From NCBI RefSeq assembly GCF_019216885.1, contig NZ_JAAQRC020000001.1, positions 1,550,001 through 1,614,000 on the forward strand: a stretch of DNA of 64,000 nucleotides, written 5' to 3'. Every line of letters begins with the position of its first letter. Position 1 is the first letter of the stretch. Both the position numbers and the translations under genes were made by a program. Source of the stretch: Methylobacterium sp. SyP6R. Lineage in GTDB: Bacteria > Pseudomonadota > Alphaproteobacteria > Rhizobiales > Beijerinckiaceae. Of this stretch, positions 17,065-26,668 are shown piece by piece. Under the pieces are notes generated by a model. That model was not told the DNA's origin, searched no databases, and was given only the letters and a program-made list of their open reading frames with translations.

Positions 17065-18768
17065 TCACGCCTTCGGGGTCGAGACCCGCAGCAGCAGCGC
17101 GACCGGCAGGAGCCCGACCGCGACGATCAGGAGGGCGGCGACCGCGCCGTCCTCGTAGGTGCCGCGGGCGGCCTCGCCGTAGAGGTGGGTCGCCAGGGTC
17201 TCGACGTTGAGCGGACGCAGGATCAGCGTCGCAGGCAGTTCCTTGACGCAATCGACGAAGACCAGGAGGGCGCCGCCGAGGAGCGCCGGCCAGGTCAGCG
17301 GCAGGTGGACCTGCGCCAGGGCGCCGGCCGGACCCCGGCCGAGCACCCGGGCGGCATCGCCGAGCGAGCGCGGCACCCGGGCGAGGCCCGCCTCGCTGCT
17401 GCCGGCGGTCACGGCGAGGAAGCGCACCACGTAGGCGTAGACGAGCGCCGCTCCCGTGCCGAGGCCCATCGCAGCGAGCGGAACCCCGGTCAACGCCCGG
17501 CTCAGGCCGTCGAGCAGGCCGTCGAGGGCGGAGAGCGGCGGCAGGAGGCCGATCGCCAGGATGGCGCCGGGCACCGCGTAGCCGAAGGTGGCGCAGCGCA
17601 GGAGCACCCCGTGCCAGCGCCCGCCGAGCACAGCTGAGCCTGCCGCCATCACGAGGCCGAGGGTGGTGGCCACCACGGTCGCGAGGCCGGCATAGAACAG
17701 GGTGTTCAGGCTCTCCGACAGGATCGCCCCGGACAGGCCGGCGAAGTGCAGGCGCTTCCCCGCCTCGACCGCGAGGTAGCCTGCCGGTGCCAGGAAGCCG
17801 ATTGCGACCGGCACGAGGCCGAGACCGAGCGCCATGAAAGCCGCCGGGCCGGCGAGCCGCGTGCGGCTCATCCGCCGCGGGCGCTGCGCCGCCCCGGCAT
17901 AGCCGCGCCCGCGCCGGGCCCGGCGCTCGACCGCGATCAGGCCGAGGCAGGCGGCGAGCATCACCAGCGCCAGGCCGGCGGCGCCGGGCAGGTCCGAGCG
18001 GTTGATCCAGGTGTCGTAGATCGCGACCGTGAGGGTGCGAACGCCCAGAAATTCCGCCGCCCCGATGTCGTTGAGCGCTTCCAGCAGCGCCAGGCTGGCG
18101 CCGAGCGCGATGGCCGGGCGGGCGAGCGGCAGGGCGACCCGGAGGAACACCGCCCCCGGCCCGGCCCCGAGGCTGCGCCCGGCCTCGACCAGGTTCGCCG
18201 ACTGCATCAGGAACAGCGCCCGGGTCGGCAGGTAGACGTAGGGGTAGAGCACGAAGCCGAGCAGCAGGATGCAGCCCGGCAGCGAGCGCAGGTCCGGCAG
18301 GATCAGGTCGCGCGGGCGGGCATAGCCGAGGAGGGCGCGGATCGCGCCCTGCACCGGGCCGACCGGGTGCAGCAGGTCGAGATAGGCGTAGGCCCCGATG
18401 TAGGTGGGGACGGCGAGCGGCAAGAGCAGCGCCCAGTCGAGCAGGCGCCTCCCCGGGAACTCGTAGGCCGCGACGAGCCAGGCCGCCCCGGTGCCGACCA
18501 CGACGACCACGATCCCGACCCCGGCGAGCAGCAGTCCGGTCTCGACGAGGGCGGGGGGCAGGACATGGGCGAGGAGATGCGGCCAGAGCCCGCCGGAGCC
18601 GTGCAGCGCCTCGAGCCCCAGCGCCGCGACCGGGGCCAGGACCAGGAGGGCGGTGAGGCCGGCGGCGAGCGTCCAGGCCAGAAGCCAGGGAGACCCTCCG
18701 CCGGAGGTGGAACGAGGCAGGAGCGGCCTTGCCGCCCGGCGCGCGGCCGCCGATGGGCGCGGCGGCAC
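17065..18768 (-). CDS. Fe(III)-type ABC transporter permease (fused double domain)
   Basis: The 567-residue protein has about 12 hydrophobic helices arranged as two copies of the binding-protein-dependent transport fold, as in FbpB/AfuB/ThiP proteins. Each half has the EAA loop: EAGRSLGAGPGAVFLRVALP (first) and DAARVLGRGPAGALAQVHLP (second). It forms the inner-membrane channel for ferric iron or a similar ligand. GTG 18768 follows GGAGGGAAGAG; an upstream GTG (18786) is possible. The binding-protein gene lies upstream on the same strand. No ATPase gene is adjacent, so one must be supplied from elsewhere. Confidence 0.88.
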   Translation of the reverse strand: MPPRPSAAARRAARPLLPRSTSGGGSPWLLAWTLAAGLTALLVLAPVAALGLEALHGSGGLWPHLLAHVLPPALVETGLLLAGVGIVVVVVGTGAAWLVAAYEFPGRRLLDWALLLPLAVPTYIGAYAYLDLLHPVGPVQGAIRALLGYARPRDLILPDLRSLPGCILLLGFVLYPYVYLPTRALFLMQSANLVEAGRSLGAGPGAVFLRVALPLARPAIALGASLALLEALNDIGAAEFLGVRTLTVAIYDTWINRSDLPGAAGLALVMLAACLGLIAVERRARRGRGYAGAAQRPRRMSRTRLAGPAAFMALGLGLVPVAIGFLAPAGYLAVEAGKRLHFAGLSGAILSESLNTLFYAGLATVVATTLGLVMAAGSAVLGGRWHGVLLRCATFGYAVPGAILAIGLLPPLSALDGLLDGLSRALTGVPLAAMGLGTGAALVYAYVVRFLAVTAGSSEAGLARVPRSLGDAARVLGRGPAGALAQVHLPLTWPALLGGALLVFVDCVKELPATLILRPLNVETLATHLYGEAARGTYEDGAVAALLIVAVGLLPVALLLRVSTPKA

Positions 18769-18865
18769 GAAAGCTCTTCCCTCCACGTTGGTCGCCGGCT
18801 CCCGTCCGCTTCAGAATGGGTCGTGGTTTCCACCTGATCCGTCCCGAACAAGATCAAGCGCGAGC

Positions 18866-19063
18866 TCTCTCCTCTCCCCGCGGGCGGGGAGAGGGCTGTG
18901 TTCCCGTTCAGGGAACGCAGCGAGGCGGCAGCCGAGGGTGAGGGGGTGTTTCCGGAGGAGCCTCACTCGTCGAGACCCCCTCACCCTCGCTCCGGCTGCG
19001 CCTCCGCTTGCCGACGACACGACAAGGTGTCGTCGGCCCTCTCCCCGCCCGCGGGGAGAGGGG
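18866..19063. repeat. Intergenic palindromic element, about 200 bp
   Basis: Outer arms at 18866-18895 and 19036-19063 are each GC hairpins (CTCTCCCCGC/GCGGGGAGAG) and pair with each other. Inner arms with GAGGGTGAGGGGGT and ACCCCCTCACCCTC also pair. The layout resembles REP/BIME-type or MITE-like dispersed elements. It fills most of the 344-nt gap between the iron permease and its binding-protein gene; no coding frame is convincing there. Confidence 0.75.
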
Positions 19064-19112
19064 AAACCCGCGCCATCATCGGCCATCGGAACAGATCACA
19101 CGGCCTCCGGCC

Positions 19113-20132
19113 TCACCGGTCGAACCCGACCTTGTCGACGAGCAGGCTCGCCGCCTTGCGGTTGCGGGCGATCTCGACGAGCGGGGTGGTGTCGACCGTG
19201 AGCGGGCCGAGCGCCGTGAGCAGCGGGTCCGCGGCGACGCCAGGCTTCACCGGGTACTCGTAATCGGCCTTGGCGTAGAGGCCCTGCGCGTCGTCGGAGG
19301 CGAGGTATTCGAGGAGCTTGACGGCGTTGTCGCGGTTCGGGGCGTTCTTCGCCACCACCGCGCCCGAGACGTTGACGTGCGTGCCGCCGCCCTGGAACGT
19401 CGGTAGCACCACCTGGATGCCCTCGCCCCATTTCTTCTGTTCCGGGCCGCCCCGGCCGCTGCGCATCAGGCCGACATAGTAGGAATTGCCCAGGCCGATG
19501 TCGCAGAGGTCGGCGACGATGTCGCGGGCCACGTCGCGGTCGCCGCCGCCGGCCTTGCGGGCGAGGTTGTCCTTCACGCCGCGCAGCCAGGCCTCGGTCT
19601 TCGCCTCGCCGTGCTTGACCAGGTAGGCGGCGATCAGCGCGGTGTTGTAGGGGTGCTGGCCCGCCCGCAGGCAGACCTTGCCCTTCCATTTCGGGTCGGC
19701 CAGGTCCTCGTAGGTCAGCCCGGCGAGGTCGCGGAGATCCGGATCGGCATAGGCGACCCGGGCGCGGGTCGAGAGGGCGAACCAGCGCCCCTCGGGATCG
19801 CGCAAGCTGGCGGGAACCGCCGCCTCCAGGGCGGCCGAGCGCACCGGTTGGGCGAGGTCGCGGTCGACGAGTTCGATCAGGTTGCCGATATCGACCGTCA
19901 TCACCACGTCGGCGGCGGAGCGGGCGCCCTCGGCGGCGACGCGCTCGGTCAGGCCCTTGTCGACGAACACCGTGTTGACCTTGACGCCGCTCGCCTTCGT
20001 GAAGGCGTCGAGGAGCGGACGGATCAGGCCGGGCTCGCGGGTGGTGTAGAGGTTCACCTCGCTCTCGGCCCGGGCGGGGGCGGCGAGGGCGACGAGACCG
20101 AGGAACGCGAACGCGGTGCGTGACAGGGACAA
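19113..20132 (-). CDS. Fe(III) ABC transporter substrate-binding protein
   Basis: The 339-residue product has a signal peptide (MSLSRTAFAFLGLVALAAPARA) and the family segment EVNLYTTREPGLIRPLLDAF, then RVAYADPDLRDLAGLTYEDL, as in FbpA/FutA periplasmic iron-binding proteins. GNSYYVGLM matches the tyrosine motif used as ferric ligands. TTG 20132 was chosen: GGGAGA precedes it and it gives a compact signal peptide; upstream frames would give an unlikely 63-residue extension. It works with the permease gene 345 nt downstream. AT-rich sequence at about 20,185-20,225 is the probable promoter. Confidence 0.88.
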   Translation of the reverse strand: MSLSRTAFAFLGLVALAAPARAESEVNLYTTREPGLIRPLLDAFTKASGVKVNTVFVDKGLTERVAAEGARSAADVVMTVDIGNLIELVDRDLAQPVRSAALEAAVPASLRDPEGRWFALSTRARVAYADPDLRDLAGLTYEDLADPKWKGKVCLRAGQHPYNTALIAAYLVKHGEAKTEAWLRGVKDNLARKAGGGDRDVARDIVADLCDIGLGNSYYVGLMRSGRGGPEQKKWGEGIQVVLPTFQGGGTHVNVSGAVVAKNAPNRDNAVKLLEYLASDDAQGLYAKADYEYPVKPGVAADPLLTALGPLTVDTTPLVEIARNRKAASLLVDKVGFDR

Positions 20133-20409
20133 GGGGCGTCTCCCGAGGATGGCGCACCCCTTGAGAAGCAATCCCGAAACAAAAGCAAGCGCGTTAGATT
20201 TTAGTTGTTTCAATGTAAAAACGAGATCCAGTGTCGGCGATCCTGCATCGATCGCGAAGCCGAGCCTGCGCTGGGTCATCGGCGTCCGGGAAGGCCGGTC
20301 GATCTGCGCACGGGCCGACATCGTCCCCTCTCATCCCGAGGCCGCGAAAGCGGAACCCGGGATGACATCGAGGGTGTCAGGTCCGTCGAACGGGCTTCAA
20401 GCTCGACGA

Positions 20410-21213
20410 TCATCGGGCAGACGTCAGTCGCCCCCCGCCGAGCCGGTGCAGGGCCACCGCTCCCGCCACCGCGACGTTGAGCGAATCGACCCCCGGCGCC
20501 ATCGGGATCGCGACCCTTTGGGCGCGGGCCATCAGCGCCTCGGGCAGGCCGGGGCCTTCGGTGCCGAGCAGCAGGAGTGAGCGGGGCAGGGGCGGCAGGG
20601 TCGCGATGTCCTCGCCCCGGGGCGAGAGGGCGACGGGCGTCAGCGCATGGCGCGCGCAGAGATCCAGCAGGTCGTCGCCGGTGGGGAGCCGGCCGAAGGG
20701 AACGGTGAGGCTCGTCCCGGCCGAGACCCGGATCGCCTTGCGGTAGAGCGGATCGCAGGTCCCGGCGTCGAGGAGCACCGCGTCGGCGCCGAAGGCGGCG
20801 GCGTTGCGGAAGATCCCCCCGACATTGTCGTGGTTGGCCAGCCCCACGAGGCCGACGAGCAGGGCCGGGCCCGGCGGCACCAGGGCGTCGGGCGGCGGCT
20901 CCTCGCCGCGCAGGCCCACCGCCAGCACGCCGCGATGGATCGGAAAGCCCGCCACCGCCCCCATCACGCCCTTGGCGGCGAGGTAGACCGGGGCGTCGAG
21001 GCCGGCCAAAGCCGGCGCCAGCCCCGGCCAGCGCTCGGGCGCGAGCAGCACCGATTCGATCCGGAACCGGGCGTGTCCAGAGAGCAGCACGCGGAGCACC
21101 ACCTCGCCCTCGGCGATGAACCGGCGCTCGCGCCCGACGAGGTCGCGCTCGCGCATCCGCGTATAGGCGGCAAGGCGCGGGTCGTCGGGATCGTCGATCG
21201 GGAGGGGCGTCAT
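20410..21213 (-). CDS. SpoU/TrmH-family RNA 2'-O-methyltransferase
   Basis: The 267-residue protein shows the three SPOUT motifs: NHDNVGGIFRNAAAFGAD (motif 1), LLLGTEGPGLP (motif 2) and IPMAPGVDSLNVAVAGAVAL (motif 3), with an N-terminal substrate-binding region. It should methylate a ribose in rRNA or tRNA with SAM through a trefoil knot; the exact nucleotide is unknown. It ends 277 nt upstream of the iron-binding-protein start and follows the MaoC gene by 16 nt on the same strand. Confidence 0.9.
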   Translation of the reverse strand: MTPLPIDDPDDPRLAAYTRMRERDLVGRERRFIAEGEVVLRVLLSGHARFRIESVLLAPERWPGLAPALAGLDAPVYLAAKGVMGAVAGFPIHRGVLAVGLRGEEPPPDALVPPGPALLVGLVGLANHDNVGGIFRNAAAFGADAVLLDAGTCDPLYRKAIRVSAGTSLTVPFGRLPTGDDLLDLCARHALTPVALSPRGEDIATLPPLPRSLLLLGTEGPGLPEALMARAQRVAIPMAPGVDSLNVAVAGAVALHRLGGGRLTSAR

Positions 21214-21229
21214 CGCGCCCCGGATAGCA

Positions 21230-21691
21230 TCACCCCTTGCGGGCGGCCAGCGGATCGGATTCGGCCCTGGTCGGCACCTTCACCAGGGCCTCGCCGTCGA
21301 GCACCGTCTCGCCGTTGACCGCGCAGATGCAGGTCAGCCGGGCGCGGCGGCGGTCGGGCACCAGCTCGGCCACCGACACCGTGACGTCGACCGTGTCGCC
21401 GATGCGCACCGGCGCGCGGAAATTGAGGCTCTGGCTGATGTAGATCGCGCCCGGCCCGGGCAGGCGGGTGCCGAGCACCGCCGAGATCAGCCCGGCGGTG
21501 TAGAGGCCGTGGGCGATGCGGGTGCCGAACGGCGTGCGGGCGGCGAAGTGCTCCGAGAGGTGGATCGGGTTGCGGTCGCCGGTGATCTCGGCAAAGCCGA
21601 CCACGTCGGAGGCCGCGATGGTCTTCGACAGCGTCTCGGACAGGCCGACGCTCAGGTCCTCGAAGTACAGCACGCGCAGTTCGGGCATCAT
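21230..21691 (-). CDS. MaoC-like (R)-specific enoyl-CoA hydratase
   Basis: The 153-residue hot-dog-fold protein contains FAEITGDRNPIHLSEHFA with catalytic Asp and His, followed by GTRIAHGLYTAGL, the MaoC/PhaJ signature. It hydrates enoyl-CoA to (R)-3-hydroxyacyl-CoA, a possible link between beta-oxidation and PHB synthesis. ATG 21691 is followed by a second ATG. Its last base is 16 nt from the SpoU gene. Confidence 0.9.
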   Translation of the reverse strand: MMPELRVLYFEDLSVGLSETLSKTIAASDVVGFAEITGDRNPIHLSEHFAARTPFGTRIAHGLYTAGLISAVLGTRLPGPGAIYISQSLNFRAPVRIGDTVDVTVSVAELVPDRRRARLTCICAVNGETVLDGEALVKVPTRAESDPLAARKG

Positions 21692-22140
21692 CGGCGTCGC
21701 TCCCGGTCGATTCTCGTGCCGCGGCCGAGGCGGCCGCGCGCGCGCGGCGCCGCAATCCCGGCCCGGGTTCCCGGGGGTCGCACGGGAGGGGGGCGGAAAT
21801 CCAGTGGCGAAAGGTCGGACAGCCCAAAGGAGGAGACGCCGCGGGACGAGGCGCCGTGGACCGGGTTCACGCGCCGGCCCCGGGGCGCCGCGATGGATCG
21901 GACCGTCGAGCGCCCGGTGCCGTGCGCGTTCCGTCGGCTCGCCGAGACCGTCTTCTGGACTTTCTCCTTCCGCAACGTCGTCGCCTGTCGATCCGTCCCG
22001 TCTGGCGATCTTCTGCGGTCATGACTTGGACTTATCTTTATGGCGCCAGGATTGGAGGAGGCGGGCGTTTTAATTAAATTTTAGCGATATCTGGAGGAAG
22101 GATGTGAGGTCTTCCGAAGCGATCACCAGCGGTCCCCGTC
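21692..22140. other. Gene-free gap with probable promoter
   Basis: I see no supportable gene in this 449-nt gap between divergent MaoC and chemoreceptor genes. An AT-rich patch near 22,065-22,090 (TTTTAATTAAATTTTAGCG) followed by TGGAGGAAGGATG is likely the chemoreceptor promoter region. Confidence 0.5.
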
Positions 22141-23811
22141 ATGCGCATGTCCCTGAAGAGCAGCCTGAGCGGCCTGTTCGGGATCCTCCTGTTGCTGTCC
22201 CTGTCGCAGGGCGCCGTCTCCCTGTGGAAGCTCGACGCGATCGAGAGCCGCATCGCCACCCTCGCCGACGACGCGATGCCGTCGATCACCGAGGCGCATG
22301 CCCTCAACACCCTGGTGATGCGCGCCCGGCTCTGGCAGTTCCGCTTCATCACGGCGGAGGGCGAGGCCGAGAAGGCGCTCTCGGCCAAGAGCTTCGCCGA
22401 GATGGACGCCGCGCTCGACGCCGGCATGGCGCAGTACCGCAGGCTGATCAGCTCCGCCGCCGAGCGGGAGATCTTCGATGACGTCACGGACAAGCTCGCG
22501 GCGTTCCGGGCCGACTGGGCCCGCCTCAAGGCGCTCCCGAGCCAGGCCGAGATCGACGCCTTCTTCCGTGGGCCGATGAACAAGACCTACCGGGCGATGA
22601 TCGACACGACGACGAAGCTCGTCGGCCTCAACGTCGCCGCCGGCAAGGCGGCGGGCGAGGCGGCCCGGGCCGAGCGGGTGGAGGCCACCCGCACCACCGT
22701 GGCGATGTTCTCCGTCTCCGTCCTCGTCACCCTGGCGGCGGTGCTGTTCTGCCTTCTCGGCGTCGTCCGGCCGCTCGGCCGCATGACCGGGGCGATGCGC
22801 CGCCTCGCCGAGGGCGATGCCGGGACCGCGATCCCCGGCGCCGCCCGCCGGGACGAGCTCGGAGCGATGGCAGGGGCGCTGGCGGTGTTCCGCGACAACC
22901 TGATCCGCACCCGCCGCCTGGAGGAGGAGACCGCGCTCGCCCGGGCCGGGGCGGAGGCGCAGCGCCGGCAGGCGATGCGCGAGATGGCCGACGCCTTCGA
23001 GCGGGCGGTCGGCGGCATCGTCGGTGCCGTCACCGCCGCGGCGACCGAACTGCAGGCCACCGCCCAGACCATGACCGCCACCGCGCAGGAGACCGCCGGC
23101 CAGTCGAGCGGCGTCGCCGCGGCCGCCGCGCAGGCCGCCGCGAATGTCGGCACCGTCGCGGCGGCGGCCGAGGAACTGGGGGCCTCGGTTCAGGAGATCG
23201 GCCGCCAGGTCGACGGCTCGGCGCGGCTCGCCGGCGCCGCCGTCCGGGAGGCCGGCGAGAGCGCGGCCCAGGTCCGGGCGCTGACCGAGGCGACCGCCCG
23301 CATCGGCGACGTGGTCGGGCTGATCTCGTCGATCGCCGCCCAGACCAACCTGCTCGCGCTCAATGCCACGATCGAGGCGGCCCGGGCCGGCGCGGCGGGC
23401 CGCGGCTTCGCGGTGGTGGCGGCGGAAGTCAAGGAACTCGCCGGCCAGACCGCGAAGGCCACCGAGGAGATCACCGGCCAGATCGCGGCGATCCAGGCCT
23501 CGACCGGCCAGGCGGTCGGCGCGATCGGGGCGATCACCGCCCGGATCTCGGAGATCTCGACCGTGGCCACCTCGATCGCGGCGGCGGTCGAGGAGCAGGG
23601 CGCGGCGACGCAGGAGATCGTGCGCAACGTCTCCGAGGCCGCGTCCGGCACCGGCGAGGTGACGACGACCATCGCCGGCGTCGCCCGGGCCGCGGACGAG
23701 ACCGGCGCGGCGGCGAGCCAGGTGCTGGGGGCGGCGAGCGAGCTGTCGCGCCAGTCCGAGCACCTCTCGGCCGAGGTGGCGCGCTTCCTCGACACGGTGC
23801 GGGCGGCCTGA
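22141..23811 (+). CDS. Methyl-accepting chemotaxis protein
   Basis: The 556-residue chemoreceptor has an N-terminal membrane helix (about 9-28), a four-helix-bundle sensor with no obvious ligand pocket (30-190), a second helix (190-215), HAMP ([17 protein letters not shown]) and a long signalling coiled coil. The highly conserved hairpin [20 protein letters not shown] contacts CheA/CheW. It should regulate motility in the inner membrane. A single gene with a terminator; ligand unknown. Confidence 0.95.
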   Translation: MRMSLKSSLSGLFGILLLLSLSQGAVSLWKLDAIESRIATLADDAMPSITEAHALNTLVMRARLWQFRFITAEGEAEKALSAKSFAEMDAALDAGMAQYRRLISSAAEREIFDDVTDKLAAFRADWARLKALPSQAEIDAFFRGPMNKTYRAMIDTTTKLVGLNVAAGKAAGEAARAERVEATRTTVAMFSVSVLVTLAAVLFCLLGVVRPLGRMTGAMRRLAEGDAGTAIPGAARRDELGAMAGALAVFRDNLIRTRRLEEETALARAGAEAQRRQAMREMADAFERAVGGIVGAVTAAATELQATAQTMTATAQETAGQSSGVAAAAAQAAANVGTVAAAAEELGASVQEIGRQVDGSARLAGAAVREAGESAAQVRALTEATARIGDVVGLISSIAAQTNLLALNATIEAARAGAAGRGFAVVAAEVKELAGQTAKATEEITGQIAAIQASTGQAVGAIGAITARISEISTVATSIAAAVEEQGAATQEIVRNVSEAASGTGEVTTTIAGVARAADETGAAASQVLGAASELSRQSEHLSAEVARFLDTVRAA

Positions 23812-23852
23812 GCCGCCCGGTTCCAGCCGATTCTCGAACCAATTCGTCGGTC

Positions 23853-23880
23853 GCGCCGCCCTGGACCACCGGGGCGGCGC
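23853..23880. terminator. Shared hairpin terminator
   Basis: A 9-bp stem GCGCCGCCC / GGGCGGCGC lies between the convergent chemoreceptor and alpha/beta hydrolase genes. Confidence 0.6.
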
Positions 23881-23898
23881 TCGCCGTTTCGGCCCCGG

Positions 23899-25017
23899 TC
23901 AGTTCAGCGCCTGCGGGTCGGCCTCGGTCAGGAAGGCGGCGACCTCGCGGAAGAACTGCATCCGGTTCTTCTCCATCATGACCGTGTGGGTGCCCTCGCC
24001 GAGTTCGACGAAGCGTCGGTAGGGCGCGCGGGTGAGCCGGGCGAAGTATTCCTGCGCCTGGTAGCTCGGCAGGTCGGCGTCCCACTCGGCGTGGATGACC
24101 AGCGTCGGCACCCGGATCTCGCCGGGATCGTAGAGCGGCTTGCCGGCCTGCCAGTAATCCTGCGCATCCGCCACGACGCCGTTCGGCGCGCGCAACACCG
24201 GCGGCGCTTGCGCGGCGCCGGCTTTGTCGGTCGCGAAGGTGGCGTCGGCCCATTGCTCGAACCAGCCGGGCGGGATCAGCGCCGCCTGCTTGTCCTCCGG
24301 CACGCCCTTGAGCCAGCGCGCCTTCGCGCTGTCCCGGCTCACGCTCCGGTAGGCCCCGAGCGCGCCGCCGCCGGCGCCGATGAGCGAGGGCGTGCGCGAG
24401 AGCCATTGCGGCGCGTAGAGGACGAGGCGGTTGACCTTGTCGTTGTGGGTGCTGGTGTAGAGCCCCATCGTCGAGGTGCCCCAGGACCAGCCCATCAGGT
24501 CGATCTTGTCGACGCCGCGCCGCTGGCGGATGAAGTCGACGACCTGGCCGACGATCGCGGCGGCGTCCTTCGTCCGCATGAAGGGCTGTCCGTCGGCGGC
24601 CGGGCGGCTCATCGCCGCCGGACGGCCCGAGAGCCCGTAGCCCGGCAGGTCGACGAGGTAGACGTCGAAGCCGAGGCCCGCCAGGTACTCCATCATCGAC
24701 AGGCCGGCGAGCGGCAGGTCGAAGGCGGTCGAGGCCGGGTAGGTCGCGCCGTGGACGTAGAGCAGGATGCGGTCGGCCGCGAAACGCTCCGTTCCGGCCG
24801 GGCGCTTGTTGCGCACGTAGATCGAGACGCCGTCCTCCGGGCCAGGCAGGCGGAACTCTTCCGTGTGGAGCGCCGGCCGGTCCGGCGAGGCCTGCGGCGC
24901 GGAGTCGGGGGCTGCCGCGGCCTGCGGGATCGCCGCGAGGGCGCCGAGGCCGGCGAGGACGAGCCGGCGGGGCACCCGCCCCGGCCCGGATGCGGTTGAC
25001 CGTGATGAACGCGGCAT
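23899..25017 (-). CDS. Secreted alpha/beta hydrolase
   Basis: The 372-residue protein begins with a twin-arginine-like signal (PRRLVLAGLGALAAIPQAAAA), so it may be exported folded. The hydrolase core shows LYVHGATYPAS (oxyanion), GWSWGTSTMG (nucleophile Ser in GxSxG), HAEWDADLP (acid) and GEGTHTVMM (catalytic His). GAGGGAGGAA before ATG 25017 decides the start. Substrate unknown. Divergent from the CDF-like gene. Confidence 0.88.
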   Translation of the reverse strand: MPRSSRSTASGPGRVPRRLVLAGLGALAAIPQAAAAPDSAPQASPDRPALHTEEFRLPGPEDGVSIYVRNKRPAGTERFAADRILLYVHGATYPASTAFDLPLAGLSMMEYLAGLGFDVYLVDLPGYGLSGRPAAMSRPAADGQPFMRTKDAAAIVGQVVDFIRQRRGVDKIDLMGWSWGTSTMGLYTSTHNDKVNRLVLYAPQWLSRTPSLIGAGGGALGAYRSVSRDSAKARWLKGVPEDKQAALIPPGWFEQWADATFATDKAGAAQAPPVLRAPNGVVADAQDYWQAGKPLYDPGEIRVPTLVIHAEWDADLPSYQAQEYFARLTRAPYRRFVELGEGTHTVMMEKNRMQFFREVAAFLTEADPQALN

Positions 25018-25231
25018 GGCGTGTTCCTCCCTCCCGCCTGTCGTCGGCGGGTAGCCCCAGTCAAGCCGGCGCCGCCCGTCGGCACAACCGCCGGTGGGGC
25101 ATGGCGCGGATGCGGCCCCCTCTGGCGCAAGCCCCTCTGGTCCAGCCCACTTTGGCCCAGCCCCCTGGCTCATGCCGCCCGATCGGGGCATAGACGCCGC
25201 GTCCTGCCGCTGCCGTGCGAGCCCGCTCCCC

Positions 25232-25852
25232 GTGACCTCCTCCGACACCGATCCCGGCCTGCGCGAGACCGTGGCCTCCGTCGCCCTGCTCAATCTCGGC
25301 TATTTCGGGGTCGAGGCGGCGGTGGCTCTGGCGATCGGCTCCGTCGCCCTGGTGGCCGACAGCGTCGATTTCCTGGAGGATGCGGCGCTCAACCTCCTGA
25401 TCGTCGCCGGCCTCGGCTGGCGGCCCGCCGCGCGGGCGCGGCTCGGTGCGGCGATGGCCGGCATCCTGCTGCTCCCGGGGCTGGCGGCCGCCTGGACCGC
25501 CTGGCAGAAGATCGGCGCCTTCACGGCCCCGGCGCCTTTGCCGCTGACCCTGACGGGTCTCGGTGCGCTCGCGGTCAACCTCGCCTGCGCGGCGATGCTG
25601 GCCCGCCACCGCGAGGGGCGCGGCAGCCTGACCCGGGCGGCCTTCCTGTCGGCCCGCAACGATGCGGTGGCCAACGTCGCCATCGTGGCGGCCGGGCTCG
25701 TCACCGCCGCCACCCTGTCGCGATGGCCCGGCTTCGCGCCCTGGCCCGACCTGGTGGTCGGCCTCGGCATCGCGGTGATGAACGCGGAGGCCGCCCGGGA
25801 GATCTGGCAGGCCGCCGCGGCCGAGCGCCGGGCGGCGCGCGAGGGGGGGTGA
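25232..25852 (+). CDS. CDF-like cation transporter (short)
   Basis: The 206-residue membrane protein has five or six hydrophobic helices. Helix 2 contains VADSVDFLEDAALN and a later helix SARNDAVANVA, matching the metal-site helices of cation diffusion facilitators, although the cytoplasmic C-terminal domain is missing. It probably exports a divalent metal by proton antiport. GTG 25232 was chosen because family members begin with a short polar leader before ETVASVALLNLGYFGVE; longer frames add a repetitive unlikely extension. Confidence 0.75.
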   Translation: MTSSDTDPGLRETVASVALLNLGYFGVEAAVALAIGSVALVADSVDFLEDAALNLLIVAGLGWRPAARARLGAAMAGILLLPGLAAAWTAWQKIGAFTAPAPLPLTLTGLGALAVNLACAAMLARHREGRGSLTRAAFLSARNDAVANVAIVAAGLVTAATLSRWPGFAPWPDLVVGLGIAVMNAEAAREIWQAAAAERRAAREGG

Positions 25853-26123
25853 GATGGGCGGGGATCGGGGCTCGATTCACACGACGACGAGAGGACTGCT
25901 CGCGACCGAGCCTGTGTGAAAACTCGGACACGCCCTGAACTTACGGAACAATCTTCCTCGCTGCAGCCATCCGAGCATCCTGGGTGGCCGCCGAGGTGCC
26001 GACAGGATGCCCCTGCCGGGTTGCCCAGCGTGCGCGGGGGGAAATTCTTCTGCAAACCCTGCGGTTTCACGCAGCCTCGACCCGTTGCAGACGAGCAGCC
26101 CCTTTGCCGGTAGAGCGTCCCGT

Positions 26124-26597
26124 ATGACGGACCACACGAGCATCCATGTGCGGCGCGCCGATCATGTCGGCTTCGCGGTCGGCTCCCTCGACGAGGCACT
26201 TCGGTTCTGGATCGATGGGCTCGGCGCACGCCTCGTGCGGACGGGCGAGATGGAGGGCGAGTTCCTCGGTCAGGTCACCGGAGCGCATGGGGCGAAGGTG
26301 CGCCTAGCGATCGTTTCGCTGGCGGATCAGACCATCGAACTCCTGGAGTATCAGGGTCCGGACCGACCAAGCGTGCCAGCCAAGCCGTTCGACCCAGGCT
26401 TCGCGCATCTGGCCCTTGTGGTCGATGACATCGACGCGCTCCTGGTGCGGATCGCCGCCCACGGCTGGAAGGCGCAAGGTACGCCGCAGCCGATCGCGAG
26501 CGGTGCGCGGGCTGGAACGCGGGTGATCTACGCTGTCGGTCCTGACGGCGCGACGATCGAATTCATGCAGCCGCCAGCGACCGCCCAGGATCACTGA
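26124..26597 (+). CDS. VOC-family (glyoxalase-like) protein
   Basis: The 157-residue protein has two vicinal-oxygen-chelate half-domains. RADHVGFAVGSLDEALRFW supplies the first metal His and FAHLALVVDDIDAL the second, with IELLEYQ and ATIEFMQPP the Glu ligands, close to methylmalonyl-CoA epimerase or lactoylglutathione lyase members. Substrate not assignable. The 270 nt upstream contain no gene I can support. Confidence 0.82.
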   Translation: MTDHTSIHVRRADHVGFAVGSLDEALRFWIDGLGARLVRTGEMEGEFLGQVTGAHGAKVRLAIVSLADQTIELLEYQGPDRPSVPAKPFDPGFAHLALVVDDIDALLVRIAAHGWKAQGTPQPIASGARAGTRVIYAVGPDGATIEFMQPPATAQDH

Positions 26598-26668
26598 TCC
26601 CGCTGGGCGAGGGCCCGCTTCCCACCTCCAGCGGTCCTTCATACGGCCAGCCCAACCAAGGAGCGGCC

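Noticed and set aside
18866..19063. Possible CRISPR-like repeats
   Set aside because: They are inverted palindromes, not regularly spaced direct repeats; no cas genes.
20185..20225. Possible iron-control box before the Fe-binding-protein gene
   Set aside because: AT-rich sequence with TTTTAG and GTAAAA is only vaguely dyadic; it does not fit a known Irr or Fur box well enough to call.
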